Shown here one piece after another: positions 52,038-59,096 of a stretch of DNA of 64,000 bases. The notes below the pieces were generated by a model that saw only the letters and a list, made by a program, of their open reading frames with translations, did no database searches and was not told the origin of the DNA. The number at the start of each line of letters is the position of its first letter. Within the stretch, counting starts at the first letter, position 1. Location: the NCBI GenBank assembly GCA_937896895.1, contig CALBNV010000048.1:1-64000 (forward strand). The letters run 5' to 3'. Source of the stretch: an uncultured Bacteroidales bacterium. Its GTDB lineage: Bacteria; Bacteroidota; Bacteroidia; Bacteroidales; F082. The position numbers and the translations under genes were made by a program.

Positions 52038-53120
52038 ATGGAAAGTTTTAAAATAGGCGACAGAGTCAGCTTTTTGAACGACAAAGGCGGCGGCGTGGTG
52101 AGGAAGGTCATCGACACGCGCATGGTGGAGGTTGAGATTGAAGACGGGTTCAACATCCCGGTGTTGGTTAGCGACCTTGTCCTCGACTTCCGTTCGCAGC
52201 CGGGGCGTCAGCAGGAGGCGGCGCAGAAGGCGCAGCAGGAGATCAGGAACCAGCAGATAGTGGAGCAGGAGACGCGCAATGAAGCACGCCGCACGGAGCT
52301 CCGCCGTTTCGCGCGTAACGTCGAGGAGGAAGGTGTGTATCTCGCTTTCATCCCGCACGACCAGCAGTGGCTCATGACGGGCCTCATCGACGTGGCGGTG
52401 GTGAACCACACCCCGGCCGATGCCTTGTACAGCTTCAACCTGAAGCGGGAAGGCAAATATCTCAACGTCGATTACGGCAGCATCGCGGCTTATTCAAAGG
52501 TCGTGGTCGAGGCCATCTCGCGTGACGACATCGAGCAGTGGTGCGAGGGCCTGGTGCAGGTCGTCCTCTGCCAGGACGACATCGACTTCGTCTATCATCC
52601 GCTTCACGCGCCGTTCGCGCTGCGGTCGAGCCGTTTCTTCAAGGACGGCAGCTTCGCCGAGTCGGGCGTGCTGGGCGAGAAGGCGATGATGATAAGCCTC
52701 TCGTCGCTGGTCGCGCTCAAAGGCTCGGAGGCCGACTTCGCCAGGCTGATGAAAGACGGCGTGATGCAGCCGAAGCCGTCGAAGGAGATAGTCAGGGAGA
52801 AAGCCCTGATCGACAGGCATCAGACGGCGCCTGGCGAGGCCATCGTTGACCTCCACATCGGCGAGCTGGTTGACAACATCCTCGGGATGTCGAGCAGCGA
52901 CATCTTCAGGGTGCAGGTCGAATATTTCAAGAAGATGCTCGACAGCGCCATTGAGAACGACTACACGAAGGTGACGTTCATCCACGGCGTCGGCAACGGC
53001 GTGCTGAAGAACCACATCATACAGGAGCTGCGCAACTACGAGAACACCTCCAACAAGATGGCGTCGATCTCGAAGTTCGGCGTCGGGGCGCTTGACGTGA
53101 TGATTGACGATAAGAGATGA
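52038..53120 (+). CDS. DUF2027 and Smr domain protein
   Basis: 360 residues. The N-terminus (IGDRVSFLNDKGGGVVRKVID, VEVEIEDGFNIPVL) is a DUF2027/Tudor-like beta region, then a Gln/Glu/Arg-rich helix about 55-100, a middle beta region, and a C-terminal Smr (MutS2-type) domain about 270-345 with VDLHIGELVDN and FIHGVGNGVLKNHI, where DLHxxEL and HGxGxGxL mark the putative nuclease site. Smr domains nick or bind DNA/RNA. In Bacteroidetes this protein is conserved, but its role is not known to me. The -7 box TAATTTTG is at 52001-52008. Confidence 0.88.
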   Translation: MESFKIGDRVSFLNDKGGGVVRKVIDTRMVEVEIEDGFNIPVLVSDLVLDFRSQPGRQQEAAQKAQQEIRNQQIVEQETRNEARRTELRRFARNVEEEGVYLAFIPHDQQWLMTGLIDVAVVNHTPADALYSFNLKREGKYLNVDYGSIAAYSKVVVEAISRDDIEQWCEGLVQVVLCQDDIDFVYHPLHAPFALRSSRFFKDGSFAESGVLGEKAMMISLSSLVALKGSEADFARLMKDGVMQPKPSKEIVREKALIDRHQTAPGEAIVDLHIGELVDNILGMSSSDIFRVQVEYFKKMLDSAIENDYTKVTFIHGVGNGVLKNHIIQELRNYENTSNKMASISKFGVGALDVMIDDKR

Positions 53121-53126
53121 GAGGGG

Positions 53127-53182
53127 AAAGAGTAAAGAGTAAAGAGTAAAGAGTAAAGAGTAAAGAGTAAAGAGTAAAGAGA
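53127..53182. repeat. Perfect AAAGAGT heptamer array (7 copies plus a variant)
   Basis: Seven perfect AAAGAGT copies (53127-53175) plus AAAGAGA, starting 7 bases after the stop codon of the Smr gene. The cleanest example of the gene-end heptamers. Confidence 0.97.
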
Positions 53183-53238
53183 TGCGTTAGAGGATGATTT
53201 TTTTTGTTCTAATATAATTTTTTTTGATAAATGATTTG

Positions 53239-53246
53239 TATCTTTG
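53239..53246 (+). promoter_or_regulatory. -7 box TATCTTTG of the AbiE-like toxin-antitoxin pair
   Basis: TATCTTTG lies 26 bases upstream of the ATG at 53272. Confidence 0.5.
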
Positions 53247-53271
53247 CGGTGTATTTTTTTGAAAAAACGTT

Positions 53272-53535
53272 ATGAATAGAGAGCAATTTATACAATCGCA
53301 CAGTAATCTGTTCTGGTATATCCCCCGCGAAAAGAAATGCGATGTGTCTGATTCCTTGTTGGTTGAGACGATATTGAACGAGGGCACGATGGATGACTAT
53401 CGCGAATTGCTGGCAATACTTGGGCCGAGGCGGGTGGCGGAGGTCTTCTTTGGCGCATCAGAACGCGAAGTCAAGAACTATTATCCTGAAATACGTAATT
53501 TTTTCTCAATAGTATTGTCGAAATATGCACAGTGA
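53272..53535 (+). CDS. Small helical protein, putative antitoxin of the AbiE-like pair
   Basis: 87 residues (MNREQFIQSHSNLFWYI start). The pattern SNLFWYIPREKKCDVSDSLLVETILNEGTMDDYREL is typical of the small partner encoded before Bacteroidetes nucleotidyltransferase toxins (DUF6922-like). It overlaps the downstream gene by 11 bases, so their translation is coupled. Exact function inferred from context. Confidence 0.7.
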   Translation: MNREQFIQSHSNLFWYIPREKKCDVSDSLLVETILNEGTMDDYRELLAILGPRRVAEVFFGASEREVKNYYPEIRNFFSIVLSKYAQ

Positions 53536-54142
53536 AATATTGTCAAAAGAGCAGGCGGAGTTGCTCCCTTGGGTGAAACAATTCAGGCGGGAGTTTTATC
53601 TTGTTGGCGGAACCGCCATCGCATTTTATCTGGGGCATCGCAGGTCTGTTGATTTTGACTTGTTTAAAAAGGGAGACCTGAACCACAAAAAGAATCTGGA
53701 ACGGATACGAGACACTGGGTTTGAATATAAGATCACGCGTCGTGTGACGGAGCAGATGAACTGCATCGTCAATGATGTGAAGGTGACGTTTTTCCAATAT
53801 CCATTTGAAGTTGCTGCCAAACAAGACGTTGACGGAGTCTTCCGTGTCCCGACGTTGCTTGATTTAGCTGCGATGAAGGCATACGCACTTGGGCGCAGGT
53901 CGAAATGGAAAGATTATGTTGACTTGTATTTCCTGCTGAAAGACCATTTCGACATTCTTCAAATAAGCGAGAGGGCTTATGAAATTTTCGGCGATTTGTT
54001 TTCCGAGAAAATGTTTCGTGTCCAGCTGTCATATTTCGCGGATGTTGATTATACGGAAGATGTTGATTATTTGATTGAAAATCCTCCGACGAACGAGGAG
54101 GTCAAGGAGAAATTGACGTGTCTTTCGACAGAAGGCGTTTGA
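53525..54142 (+). CDS. AbiEii/AbiGii-like nucleotidyltransferase toxin
   Basis: 205 residues. The nucleotidyltransferase motif reads LVGGTAIAFYLGHRRSVDFD near residues 26-45: the GG, then GHR-S-DFD with the catalytic Asp pair. A later LLDLAAMKAYALGRRSKWKDYVDLYFLL is the C-terminal family signature. AbiEii-type enzymes transfer nucleotides to tRNA or other targets and stop growth during phage infection; the small upstream gene is the likely antitoxin. Confidence 0.85.
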   Translation: MHSEILSKEQAELLPWVKQFRREFYLVGGTAIAFYLGHRRSVDFDLFKKGDLNHKKNLERIRDTGFEYKITRRVTEQMNCIVNDVKVTFFQYPFEVAAKQDVDGVFRVPTLLDLAAMKAYALGRRSKWKDYVDLYFLLKDHFDILQISERAYEIFGDLFSEKMFRVQLSYFADVDYTEDVDYLIENPPTNEEVKEKLTCLSTEGV

Positions 54143-54256
54143 TCTGTCTCCGGACGGTGCCGGATAGCTGTGAAGACTGTGTCGTCGGTCGGTATCGCAG
54201 GCGGCAAAGACACAGTTTCGTTTTGGAATTTGACGATTTCTGCAAAGATAAAAACA

Positions 54257-54283
54257 GAAGCGCCCTGGATGCCAAGGCGCTTC
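54257..54283. terminator. Intrinsic terminator after tRNA-Arg
   Basis: GAAGCGCC and GGCGCTTC form a perfect 8-base stem; on the minus strand it is followed by TGTTTTTA. It lies just 3' of the minus-strand tRNA-Arg. Confidence 0.75.
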
Positions 54284-54288
54284 TTTTG

Positions 54289-54360
54289 TGATCCCGCCGG
54301 GGGTCGAACCCGGACCGAAGGAACCGGAATCCTTAATTCTATCCATTAGACTACGGGACC
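54289..54360 (-). tRNA. tRNA-Arg (CCG)
   Basis: Read on the minus strand: acceptor GGTCCCG pairs with CGGGATC, the anticodon stem-loop AAGGA-TTCCGGT-TCCTT gives anticodon CCG, and the T arm is CCGGGTTCGACCCCCGG. CCA is not encoded. It follows the tmRNA gene on the same strand. Confidence 0.94.
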
Positions 54361-54364
54361 ATTG

Positions 54365-54763
54365 TGGAGCTGGAGGGAGTCGAACCCTCGTCCAAACTTG
54401 GAACAATTATGCTTTCTACATACTTATTCCGCTGTTGTTTTTCGTGGCAGGCAAGGGAGCGAACGCCCTAAGCCGGCCCTTATCCCCTTGAGCTTCGCGA
54501 CGTTGCCGGGGCTTCCGCGCCGCTATCCCGAAATTGATGAGCACCTCGTTGCCGGACCGGAATCAGGAGCCTCCATCCGCGAGATGTCTCGTCCCCTCAC
54601 CTTGTGTGGGGATTGAGCTTCAACCTACTGTGCTTCGGTTAAGCAGCGAGAGCGTAGTTGTTTTCGCCAATTAATTTTTTGCGGTCAAGATTTGCGAGCG
54701 TCACCGCATGGCTCGGTATGCTTACATAACCATCCTGCAAGCTGTCAAAACCGGTCAACCCCA
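54365..54763 (-). ncRNA. ssrA: Transfer-messenger RNA
   Basis: About 399 bases. The 5' end GGGGTTGACCGG and the 3' end GGTTCGACTCCCTCCAGCTCCA form the tRNA-like acceptor (GGGGTTG with CAGCTCC) and T arm. The tag reading frame (plus-strand region about 54644-54675) encodes GENNYALAA followed by TAA, the Bacteroidetes type of tag. It rescues stalled ribosomes with SmpB. Confidence 0.95.
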
Positions 54764-54877
54764 AGATAGTTGCACGCTTCCTTTTCAAAAAGCGTGCAAA
54801 AGTACTACTTTTTTTTCAAAAAATCGCGTTTTTCAAAAAAAGATTTTAACAATCTGAAAATCTGCCGACAAAATCCG

Positions 54878-55579
54878 TCAGAAGTTGAGTCTCGGCGACG
54901 TCTCGTTGTAATACGTGTCGATGATTTCCACGGCTTCGTCAGCGGTGTCAACGACGTGGAAGATGTCGAAGTCGAAGTCGGAGACGAGCCCGTCCGCGAG
55001 AAGCGTGTCCTTGAACCATCCGACCAGTCCGCTCCAGAACTCCTTCCCGACCATCACGATGGGGAAGTTGTTGATTTTCTTGGTCTGTATGAGCGTGATG
55101 GCCTCCGACAGCTCGTCGAGCGTGCCGAAGCCGCCGGGGAAGGCGATGAAGCCCTGCGCGTAACGCGTGAACATGGTCTTCCTCACGTAAAAGTAATCGA
55201 AGTCGATGGATTTGTCGGGGTCGATGTATTTGTTGGGGCGTTGCTCATGCGGAAGCACGATGTTCAGCCCGACGCTTTTGCCGTGCGCCTTCGACGCGCC
55301 CTTGTTGCCCGCCTCCATGATGCCCGGGCCGCCGCCGGTGATGATGCCGAAGCCCTTCTTCACGAGCTTCGCCGCGGTGTCCTCCGCCATCTTGTAATAC
55401 TGACTTTCCTTCGGCAGCCTGGCCGAGCCGAAGATCGCCACGCAAGGCCCGATCCTCGACAACGTCTCGTAACCGTTCACGAACTCCGACATGGTCTTGA
55501 AGACGGACCATGAGTCGTTGGCTTTCATGTCGCTCCATGCCCTCAGCTCCGTCGCTTTCTTGAAACTGTTGATGTCCAT
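54878..55579 (-). CDS. LOG-family protein (TIGR00730 Rossmann fold)
   Basis: 233 residues from ATG 55579 (MDINSFKKATELRAWSDM). Motifs: CVAIFGSARLPKESQYY, GFGIITGGGPGIMEAGNKGA and GFIAFPGGFGTLDELSEAIT, the PGGxGTxxE signature of lysine-decarboxylase-like LOG proteins. Relatives hydrolyse nucleoside monophosphates (cytokinin-activating type) or act as nucleotide pyrophosphorylase-like enzymes; the substrate in bacteria is usually uncertain. A -7 box lies at 55601-55608. Confidence 0.92.
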   Translation of the reverse strand: MDINSFKKATELRAWSDMKANDSWSVFKTMSEFVNGYETLSRIGPCVAIFGSARLPKESQYYKMAEDTAAKLVKKGFGIITGGGPGIMEAGNKGASKAHGKSVGLNIVLPHEQRPNKYIDPDKSIDFDYFYVRKTMFTRYAQGFIAFPGGFGTLDELSEAITLIQTKKINNFPIVMVGKEFWSGLVGWFKDTLLADGLVSDFDFDIFHVVDTADEAVEIIDTYYNETSPRLNF

Positions 55580-55600
55580 AACTTGTAGTTTAAAATTTTG

Positions 55601-55608
55601 CAAAGATA
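55601..55608 (-). promoter_or_regulatory. -7 box TATCTTTG for the LOG-family gene
   Basis: CAAAGATA on the plus strand, 21 bases upstream of the ATG at 55579; supports that start over the upstream in-frame codon. Confidence 0.55.
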
Positions 55609-55690
55609 CTTATTATTTTCAAAAAATGATGACAAATAAAATGTTGATAAAAAAATTCTTCCAAAATGTGAAAGACATGATAAAAAGTTG

Positions 55691-55698
55691 TATTTTTG
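55691..55698 (+). promoter_or_regulatory. -7 box TATTTTTG for tRNA-Gly
   Basis: TATTTTTG followed by CAGCCTG, 22 bases before the tRNA start. The same word TATTTTTG recurs at 55830-55837 before tRNA-Val. Confidence 0.55.
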
Positions 55699-55720
55699 CA
55701 GCCTGAAAAGTTGAGACGAC

Positions 55721-55793
55721 GCGGATTTAGCTCAGTTGGCAGAGCGAAAGCTTCCCAAGCTTTAGGTCGCGAGTTCGAACCTCGTAATCCGCT
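55721..55793 (+). tRNA. tRNA-Gly (CCC)
   Basis: Acceptor GCGGATT pairs with AATCCGC; the anticodon stem-loop AAAGC-TTCCCAA-GCTTT gives anticodon CCC; the T arm is GCGAGTTCGAACCTCGT. CCA not encoded. Confidence 0.95.
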
Positions 55794-55850
55794 CAAGAAA
55801 ATAAATGTCGCGGGTGCTGAAAAATATCGTATTTTTGCACTCGCAAAAAA

Positions 55851-55928
55851 GGAAGCTTAGCTCAGTTGGTTCAGAGCACTTGCCTTACAAGCAAGGGGTC
55901 AATGGTTCGAGTCCATTAGTTTCCACCA
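55851..55928 (+). tRNA. tRNA-Val (TAC), CCA encoded
   Basis: Acceptor GGAAGCT pairs with AGTTTCC (one G-T pair); the anticodon stem-loop CTTGC-CTTACAA-GCAAG gives anticodon TAC; the T arm is AATGGTTCGAGTCCATT. ACCA follows the acceptor, so the 3' CCA is encoded, unlike in the other three tRNAs of the window that have none. Its own -7 box is at 55830-55837. Confidence 0.95.
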
Positions 55929-55929
55929 C

Positions 55930-55954
55930 GGAGTCCACACAGACTCCTTTTTTT
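55930..55954 (+). terminator. Intrinsic terminator after tRNA-Val
   Basis: GGAGTC and GACTCC pair around a 6-base loop, followed by seven T. Confidence 0.88.
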
Positions 55955-55996
55955 GTCTCTGCGGTTATGACTAAAATTTGACCTATAGGCCCCATT

Positions 55997-56122
55997 TTAC
56001 AGTTTCTTTTTGATTACGGTTCTTCTTACTGATTTCTTCAGCTCAAAGAAGTTGATCCACTTCTCTATGATGTTTGCGGCGTATTTTTCAACAGACTCGC
56101 GGGCTTCGTGGAGTGATGTCCG
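55997..56122 (-). pseudogene. C-terminal fragment of a small DUF4160-like gene
   Basis: An open stretch of about 41 codons without a start reads LHEARESVEKYAANIIEKWINFFELKKS and ends in TAA. The helix AREsvEkyAanIiEKWinfF resembles the end of DUF4160-type small proteins often paired with toxin-antitoxin genes. It lies immediately downstream of the first YafQ gene. Identification is tentative. Confidence 0.35.
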
Positions 56123-56123
56123 A

Positions 56124-56402
56124 CTATTTGAAGAGGTCTGAATGTGTGCCTGTCCTGATTAATGACAGCAGACGGATTTCATCGTCTTTTGAATAGATTA
56201 ACAGCCAGTCGGGTTTAATGTGGCATTCACGCGTTCCCTCAAAGTTGCCGTGAAGTGGGTGGTCTTTATGCTTCCGTTCAAGTTTTTCACCTTTTTGAAG
56301 TTTTTCAACGACGGAAATAAGGTCGTCAATGTCAAGGCCGCGCTTTTTTGCCATCGCGACATCCTTTTCGTACCTCGGTGATGCAAACAGGTTATAGAGC
56401 AT
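56124..56402 (-). CDS. YafQ/RelE-family mRNA interferase toxin
   Basis: 92 residues from ATG 56402 (MLYNLFASPRYEKDVAMAKK), which overlaps the antitoxin's end by 11 bases. Motifs: HPLHGNFEGTRECHIKPDWLLIY and the end TGTHSDLF, matching the YafQ catalytic His, the PDW pair and the terminal His-x-x-x-Phe. YafQ cuts mRNA on the ribosome. The partner is the gene at 56392-56604. A second, similar module follows at 56685-57162. Confidence 0.85.
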   Translation of the reverse strand: MLYNLFASPRYEKDVAMAKKRGLDIDDLISVVEKLQKGEKLERKHKDHPLHGNFEGTRECHIKPDWLLIYSKDDEIRLLSLIRTGTHSDLFK

Positions 56403-56604
56403 ACATTCTCTCCTTAAATTCATCGAGGTTTTTGTAGTGTCTGCCTTTTCCGGCTTTTACGTCTTTGATTGCCTGAAGTGTCTCTTCACTGCCGTTCTTT
56501 TCCTCTTCTTGTTTCAATTCCACCACTCCGAGTGACAGAAGATAATTGAGCAACGCCTTCCCGTCGTTAGTTCTTTCGTTTAGAGTTACTGTATAAGTTG
56601 CCAT
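56392..56604 (-). CDS. Antitoxin of YafQ module 1 (RelB/DinJ-context)
   Basis: 70 residues from ATG 56604 (MATYTVTLNERTNDGKALLNYLLS). The N-terminal beta strand and helix look like a ribbon-helix-helix-type dimer; the rest is acidic and probably binds the toxin. A -7 box (TATCTTTG, plus 56638-56645) lies upstream. Its start resembles MATYTVTIDERTNEGRGIL of module 2. Confidence 0.8.
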   Translation of the reverse strand: MATYTVTLNERTNDGKALLNYLLSLGVVELKQEEEKNGSEETLQAIKDVKAGKGRHYKNLDEFKERMYAL

Positions 56605-56684
56605 AATCTTATATTTTAAGTCTATTACTATCGGCTGCAAAGATACACATTATTTCGAAAATGTGTAAGAACATGCGTGACTTT

Positions 56685-56966
56685 TTAATATTTCCGGAAG
56701 AGGTCGGAGTGTGTGCCGGTGTCAATCATAAGCATGACGAGTTCGCCATCATGTTTCTCCCAGACAAGGAGCCAGTTGGGTTTCAGGTGGCATTCCAGGC
56801 AGCCTTTGTATTCACCGGTGAGTTTGTGTGTCTTGTACCTTGCGGGAAGTTCGCCTTTTTCTTCGAGGATCTCCATTGCCTCTTTGATGACTTTCATGTC
56901 ATAGCCTCTTTTGGCGCACATGTCGAAAGACTTGTCGAATTTCCTGGTGTACGAGATCTTATACAT
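56685..56966 (-). CDS. YafQ/RelE-family mRNA interferase toxin, second copy
   Basis: 93 residues (MYKISYTRKFDKSFDMCAKRG). Motifs HKLTGEYKGCLECHLKPNWLLVW and the end TGTHSDLFRKY match the YafQ active site; the acidic residue after the first motif is Asn instead of Asp (KPNW versus KPDW). It overlaps its antitoxin gene by 8 bases. Confidence 0.85.
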   Translation of the reverse strand: MYKISYTRKFDKSFDMCAKRGYDMKVIKEAMEILEEKGELPARYKTHKLTGEYKGCLECHLKPNWLLVWEKHDGELVMLMIDTGTHSDLFRKY

Positions 56967-57162
56967 TTACTCCGTGTTTCTTGAAATACTCGTCAACACT
57001 GTCGCATTCGGTGATGCGTCCAGCTTTCGCATCTTCAAGTGCCTCATCAAGGCCGCATTTGCAGGGCTTCCTGAAGACCACACTTGAAGCCCGTTTCATT
57101 GCCGCGAGTATTCCGCGGCCTTCGTTTGTCCTTTCGTCGATTGTCACAGTGTACGTTGCCAT
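56959..57162 (-). CDS. Antitoxin of YafQ module 2 (RelB/DinJ-context)
   Basis: 67 residues (MATYTVTIDERTNEGRGIL). Same N-terminal signature as module 1, but the C-terminal half (KPCKCGLDEALEDAKAGRITECDSVDEYFKK) differs, suggesting distinct toxin specificity. The -7 box TATCTTTG is at plus 57183-57190. Confidence 0.8.
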   Translation of the reverse strand: MATYTVTIDERTNEGRGILAAMKRASSVVFRKPCKCGLDEALEDAKAGRITECDSVDEYFKKHGVNV

Positions 57163-57270
57163 AATTCTGAAATTTCACGCGGCAAAGATACATATTATTT
57201 CGGAAACGTGTAGTAATATGCGTGACTTTTTTGAGATTTGTAACCCAGTTGCAGGCGGAAAGAGATAAAA

Positions 57271-57303
57271 AAATCAGGACGGCCGTCGTGACCGTCCTGA
57301 TTT
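57271..57303. terminator. Intrinsic terminator after the MFS gene
   Basis: AAATCAGGACGG and CCGTCCTGATTT form a 12-base perfect stem. It lies 27 bases beyond the stop of the minus-strand MFS gene. Confidence 0.85.
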
Positions 57304-57329
57304 GTTGTATCCGCGAAAAAACCGCGAGT

Positions 57330-58991
57330 TTACTTGATGTTAGGCTCTTCGAGTCCGAGGTGTTTCTTCTTGTCAACGGCCTTGAGTATGACACCGATGA
57401 CGAGCGCCGCGATGCCGAGGCAGGCGAGCATGATCAGCGGGGCGGTGTAGTTGTATGACACTGAAGCCACTTCAGGTGTTATTTCGCCATTTGCAACTGC
57501 ATTTACAAGGTCTCTGTTGCTGTTGTCGAGGACCTTGCCGATGAGCAGCGGGAACAGCCACAGGCCGATGTTCTGGATCCAGAAGATGAGTGCGTAGGCT
57601 GAACCGATGATCTTCTCATCAACGAGCTTCGGGACGCTCGGCCACAATGCCGCCGGCACGAGTGAGAACGACGCGCCGAGGACGAGGATCGTGACGTAGG
57701 CCACGATGACGCCGCCGACGGCGTTGCCCTTGAACATCGGCAGGATGAACGCGAATGTCAGATGGCAGAGGATGAGGAGCAGTGAACCGACCATCAACAT
57801 CGTAGCGGCCTTGCCTTTGTGGTCAACGGCGTTGCCGAGGATAGGTGTGATGGCGACTGCGAGCAGCGGGAACACCGCGAAGATGGTTTCGGCAGTGCCG
57901 CGCATGTAGCCCATGTAGCAGTAAACGACGAGGGCGACGACCGCCACGGCCATCAGACCGATCTTCATCGGTTTCTTCTTCGAGAAGTTGCTTGCGAAAG
58001 AGCCGGCTGCCACGACGAGCATGATGACGTACTGCACGATGGTGACTGTGTTGCTTGCCCAGAAGCCTTCACCTGGTGTGAGGGTGAGGTTGCACTGGAG
58101 CATGTTGACGGCGTATTTCTGGAATGGGAAGATTGCTGAATAGTAAAGCACGCAGAGAAGTGCCACGAGCCAGAATCCGAGGCTCGAGAGAATCTTGCCG
58201 ATGTCTGACACCTTGAACGGGTCGTCTTTCTCTTCCGCCTCGCCGGTCTGACCGTCGAGTTTCTTGTCCATGAAGAAATAAACGATGAACATTATCAATG
58301 CGATGCAGAGAAGCACCACGCCGAATGCCACTGAACGTGAGACCTCAATCTCGCCGCCGAGCTTCGCGAAGAAAGGCGAGAAGATCATGCAGGTGGCGAC
58401 GCCGAGACGCGCCAACGCCATCTCTGAACCCATCGCCAAGGCTGTCTCACGGCCTTTGAACCATTTCACGATACCGCGTGACACCGTGATGCCGCCCATC
58501 TCAGCGCCGCAGCCGAAGAACATGAAACCGACAGCCGCCAGCTTCGCCGATGCAGGCATGCCTCTGTAGAACGGGGAGACGCCGAGCTCGTCGAACAACG
58601 GGATGTAGTTGAGGTTGTTGGTGAACCAAGCCTCAAGGCTGCTGCCCATGAATGCCTTTGAAATGGCGTAGTATTCAATCAACGCGCCGAAAAGCATCAC
58701 GCCGCCTGAAAGGACCGCGGTGAAACGCACTCCCATCTTGTCGAGGATGATACCCGCAAAAATGAGGAAGAACACGAATACGTTGAGGAATGTCTCAGCA
58801 CCCTGCATGGTACCGAATGCTGTCGAATCCCAAAGACGCCCGCCGTGCTCAGGCGCGAGCATCATGAGGTCCTTGATAGGTGACAAAATGTCCATGAAAA
58901 TGTAGGCGCAGAACATCGCCAACGCCAAAAGCAACAACGCGGTCCATCTCATCGCCGCACTGTCACGTAAAGTCTGAATTTTTTCTGTCAT
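57330..58991 (-). CDS. MFS transporter (OFA/monocarboxylate-like)
   Basis: 553 residues with about 12-14 hydrophobic helices. Loop 2-3 motif reads GIILDKMGVRFTAVLSGG; the central loop is charged (KKLDGQTGEAEEKDDPFK); the second half has GNAVDHKGKAATMLMVGS, the counterpart loop. The pattern recalls MFS members that move organic acids, but the substrate cannot be read from sequence. It is a monocistronic gene between repeats. Confidence 0.85.
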   Translation of the reverse strand: MTEKIQTLRDSAAMRWTALLLLALAMFCAYIFMDILSPIKDLMMLAPEHGGRLWDSTAFGTMQGAETFLNVFVFFLIFAGIILDKMGVRFTAVLSGGVMLFGALIEYYAISKAFMGSSLEAWFTNNLNYIPLFDELGVSPFYRGMPASAKLAAVGFMFFGCGAEMGGITVSRGIVKWFKGRETALAMGSEMALARLGVATCMIFSPFFAKLGGEIEVSRSVAFGVVLLCIALIMFIVYFFMDKKLDGQTGEAEEKDDPFKVSDIGKILSSLGFWLVALLCVLYYSAIFPFQKYAVNMLQCNLTLTPGEGFWASNTVTIVQYVIMLVVAAGSFASNFSKKKPMKIGLMAVAVVALVVYCYMGYMRGTAETIFAVFPLLAVAITPILGNAVDHKGKAATMLMVGSLLLILCHLTFAFILPMFKGNAVGGVIVAYVTILVLGASFSLVPAALWPSVPKLVDEKIIGSAYALIFWIQNIGLWLFPLLIGKVLDNSNRDLVNAVANGEITPEVASVSYNYTAPLIMLACLGIAALVIGVILKAVDKKKHLGLEEPNIK

Positions 58992-58996
58992 ATCTG

Positions 58997-59045
58997 TTAT
59001 TTTAAAAGTTTTTAAAGTTTATAAAGTTTTAAAGTTCATAAAGTT
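58997..59045. repeat. TAAAGTTNN-type repeats
   Basis: TTTAAAGTTTATAAAGTTTTAAAGTTCATAAAG, read in short units AAAGTT/TAAAG, on the 3' side of the M16 peptidase gene. A degenerate gene-end repeat. Confidence 0.5.
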
Positions 59046-59096
59046 AAAAGTGGTGTGGCGCTTTCAGACTTTATGAACTTTATACTTTCTGACTGT

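Noticed and set aside
53127..53182. CRISPR-like array
   Set aside because: Units are 7 bases without spacers, so it is a simple tandem repeat, not CRISPR. No cas genes are present in the window.
54770..55513. 247-codon plus-strand frame opposite the LOG-family gene
   Set aside because: Runs antisense to a clear TIGR00730 gene with signature motifs; composition (Val/Asp/Arg-rich) is typical of an antisense shadow.
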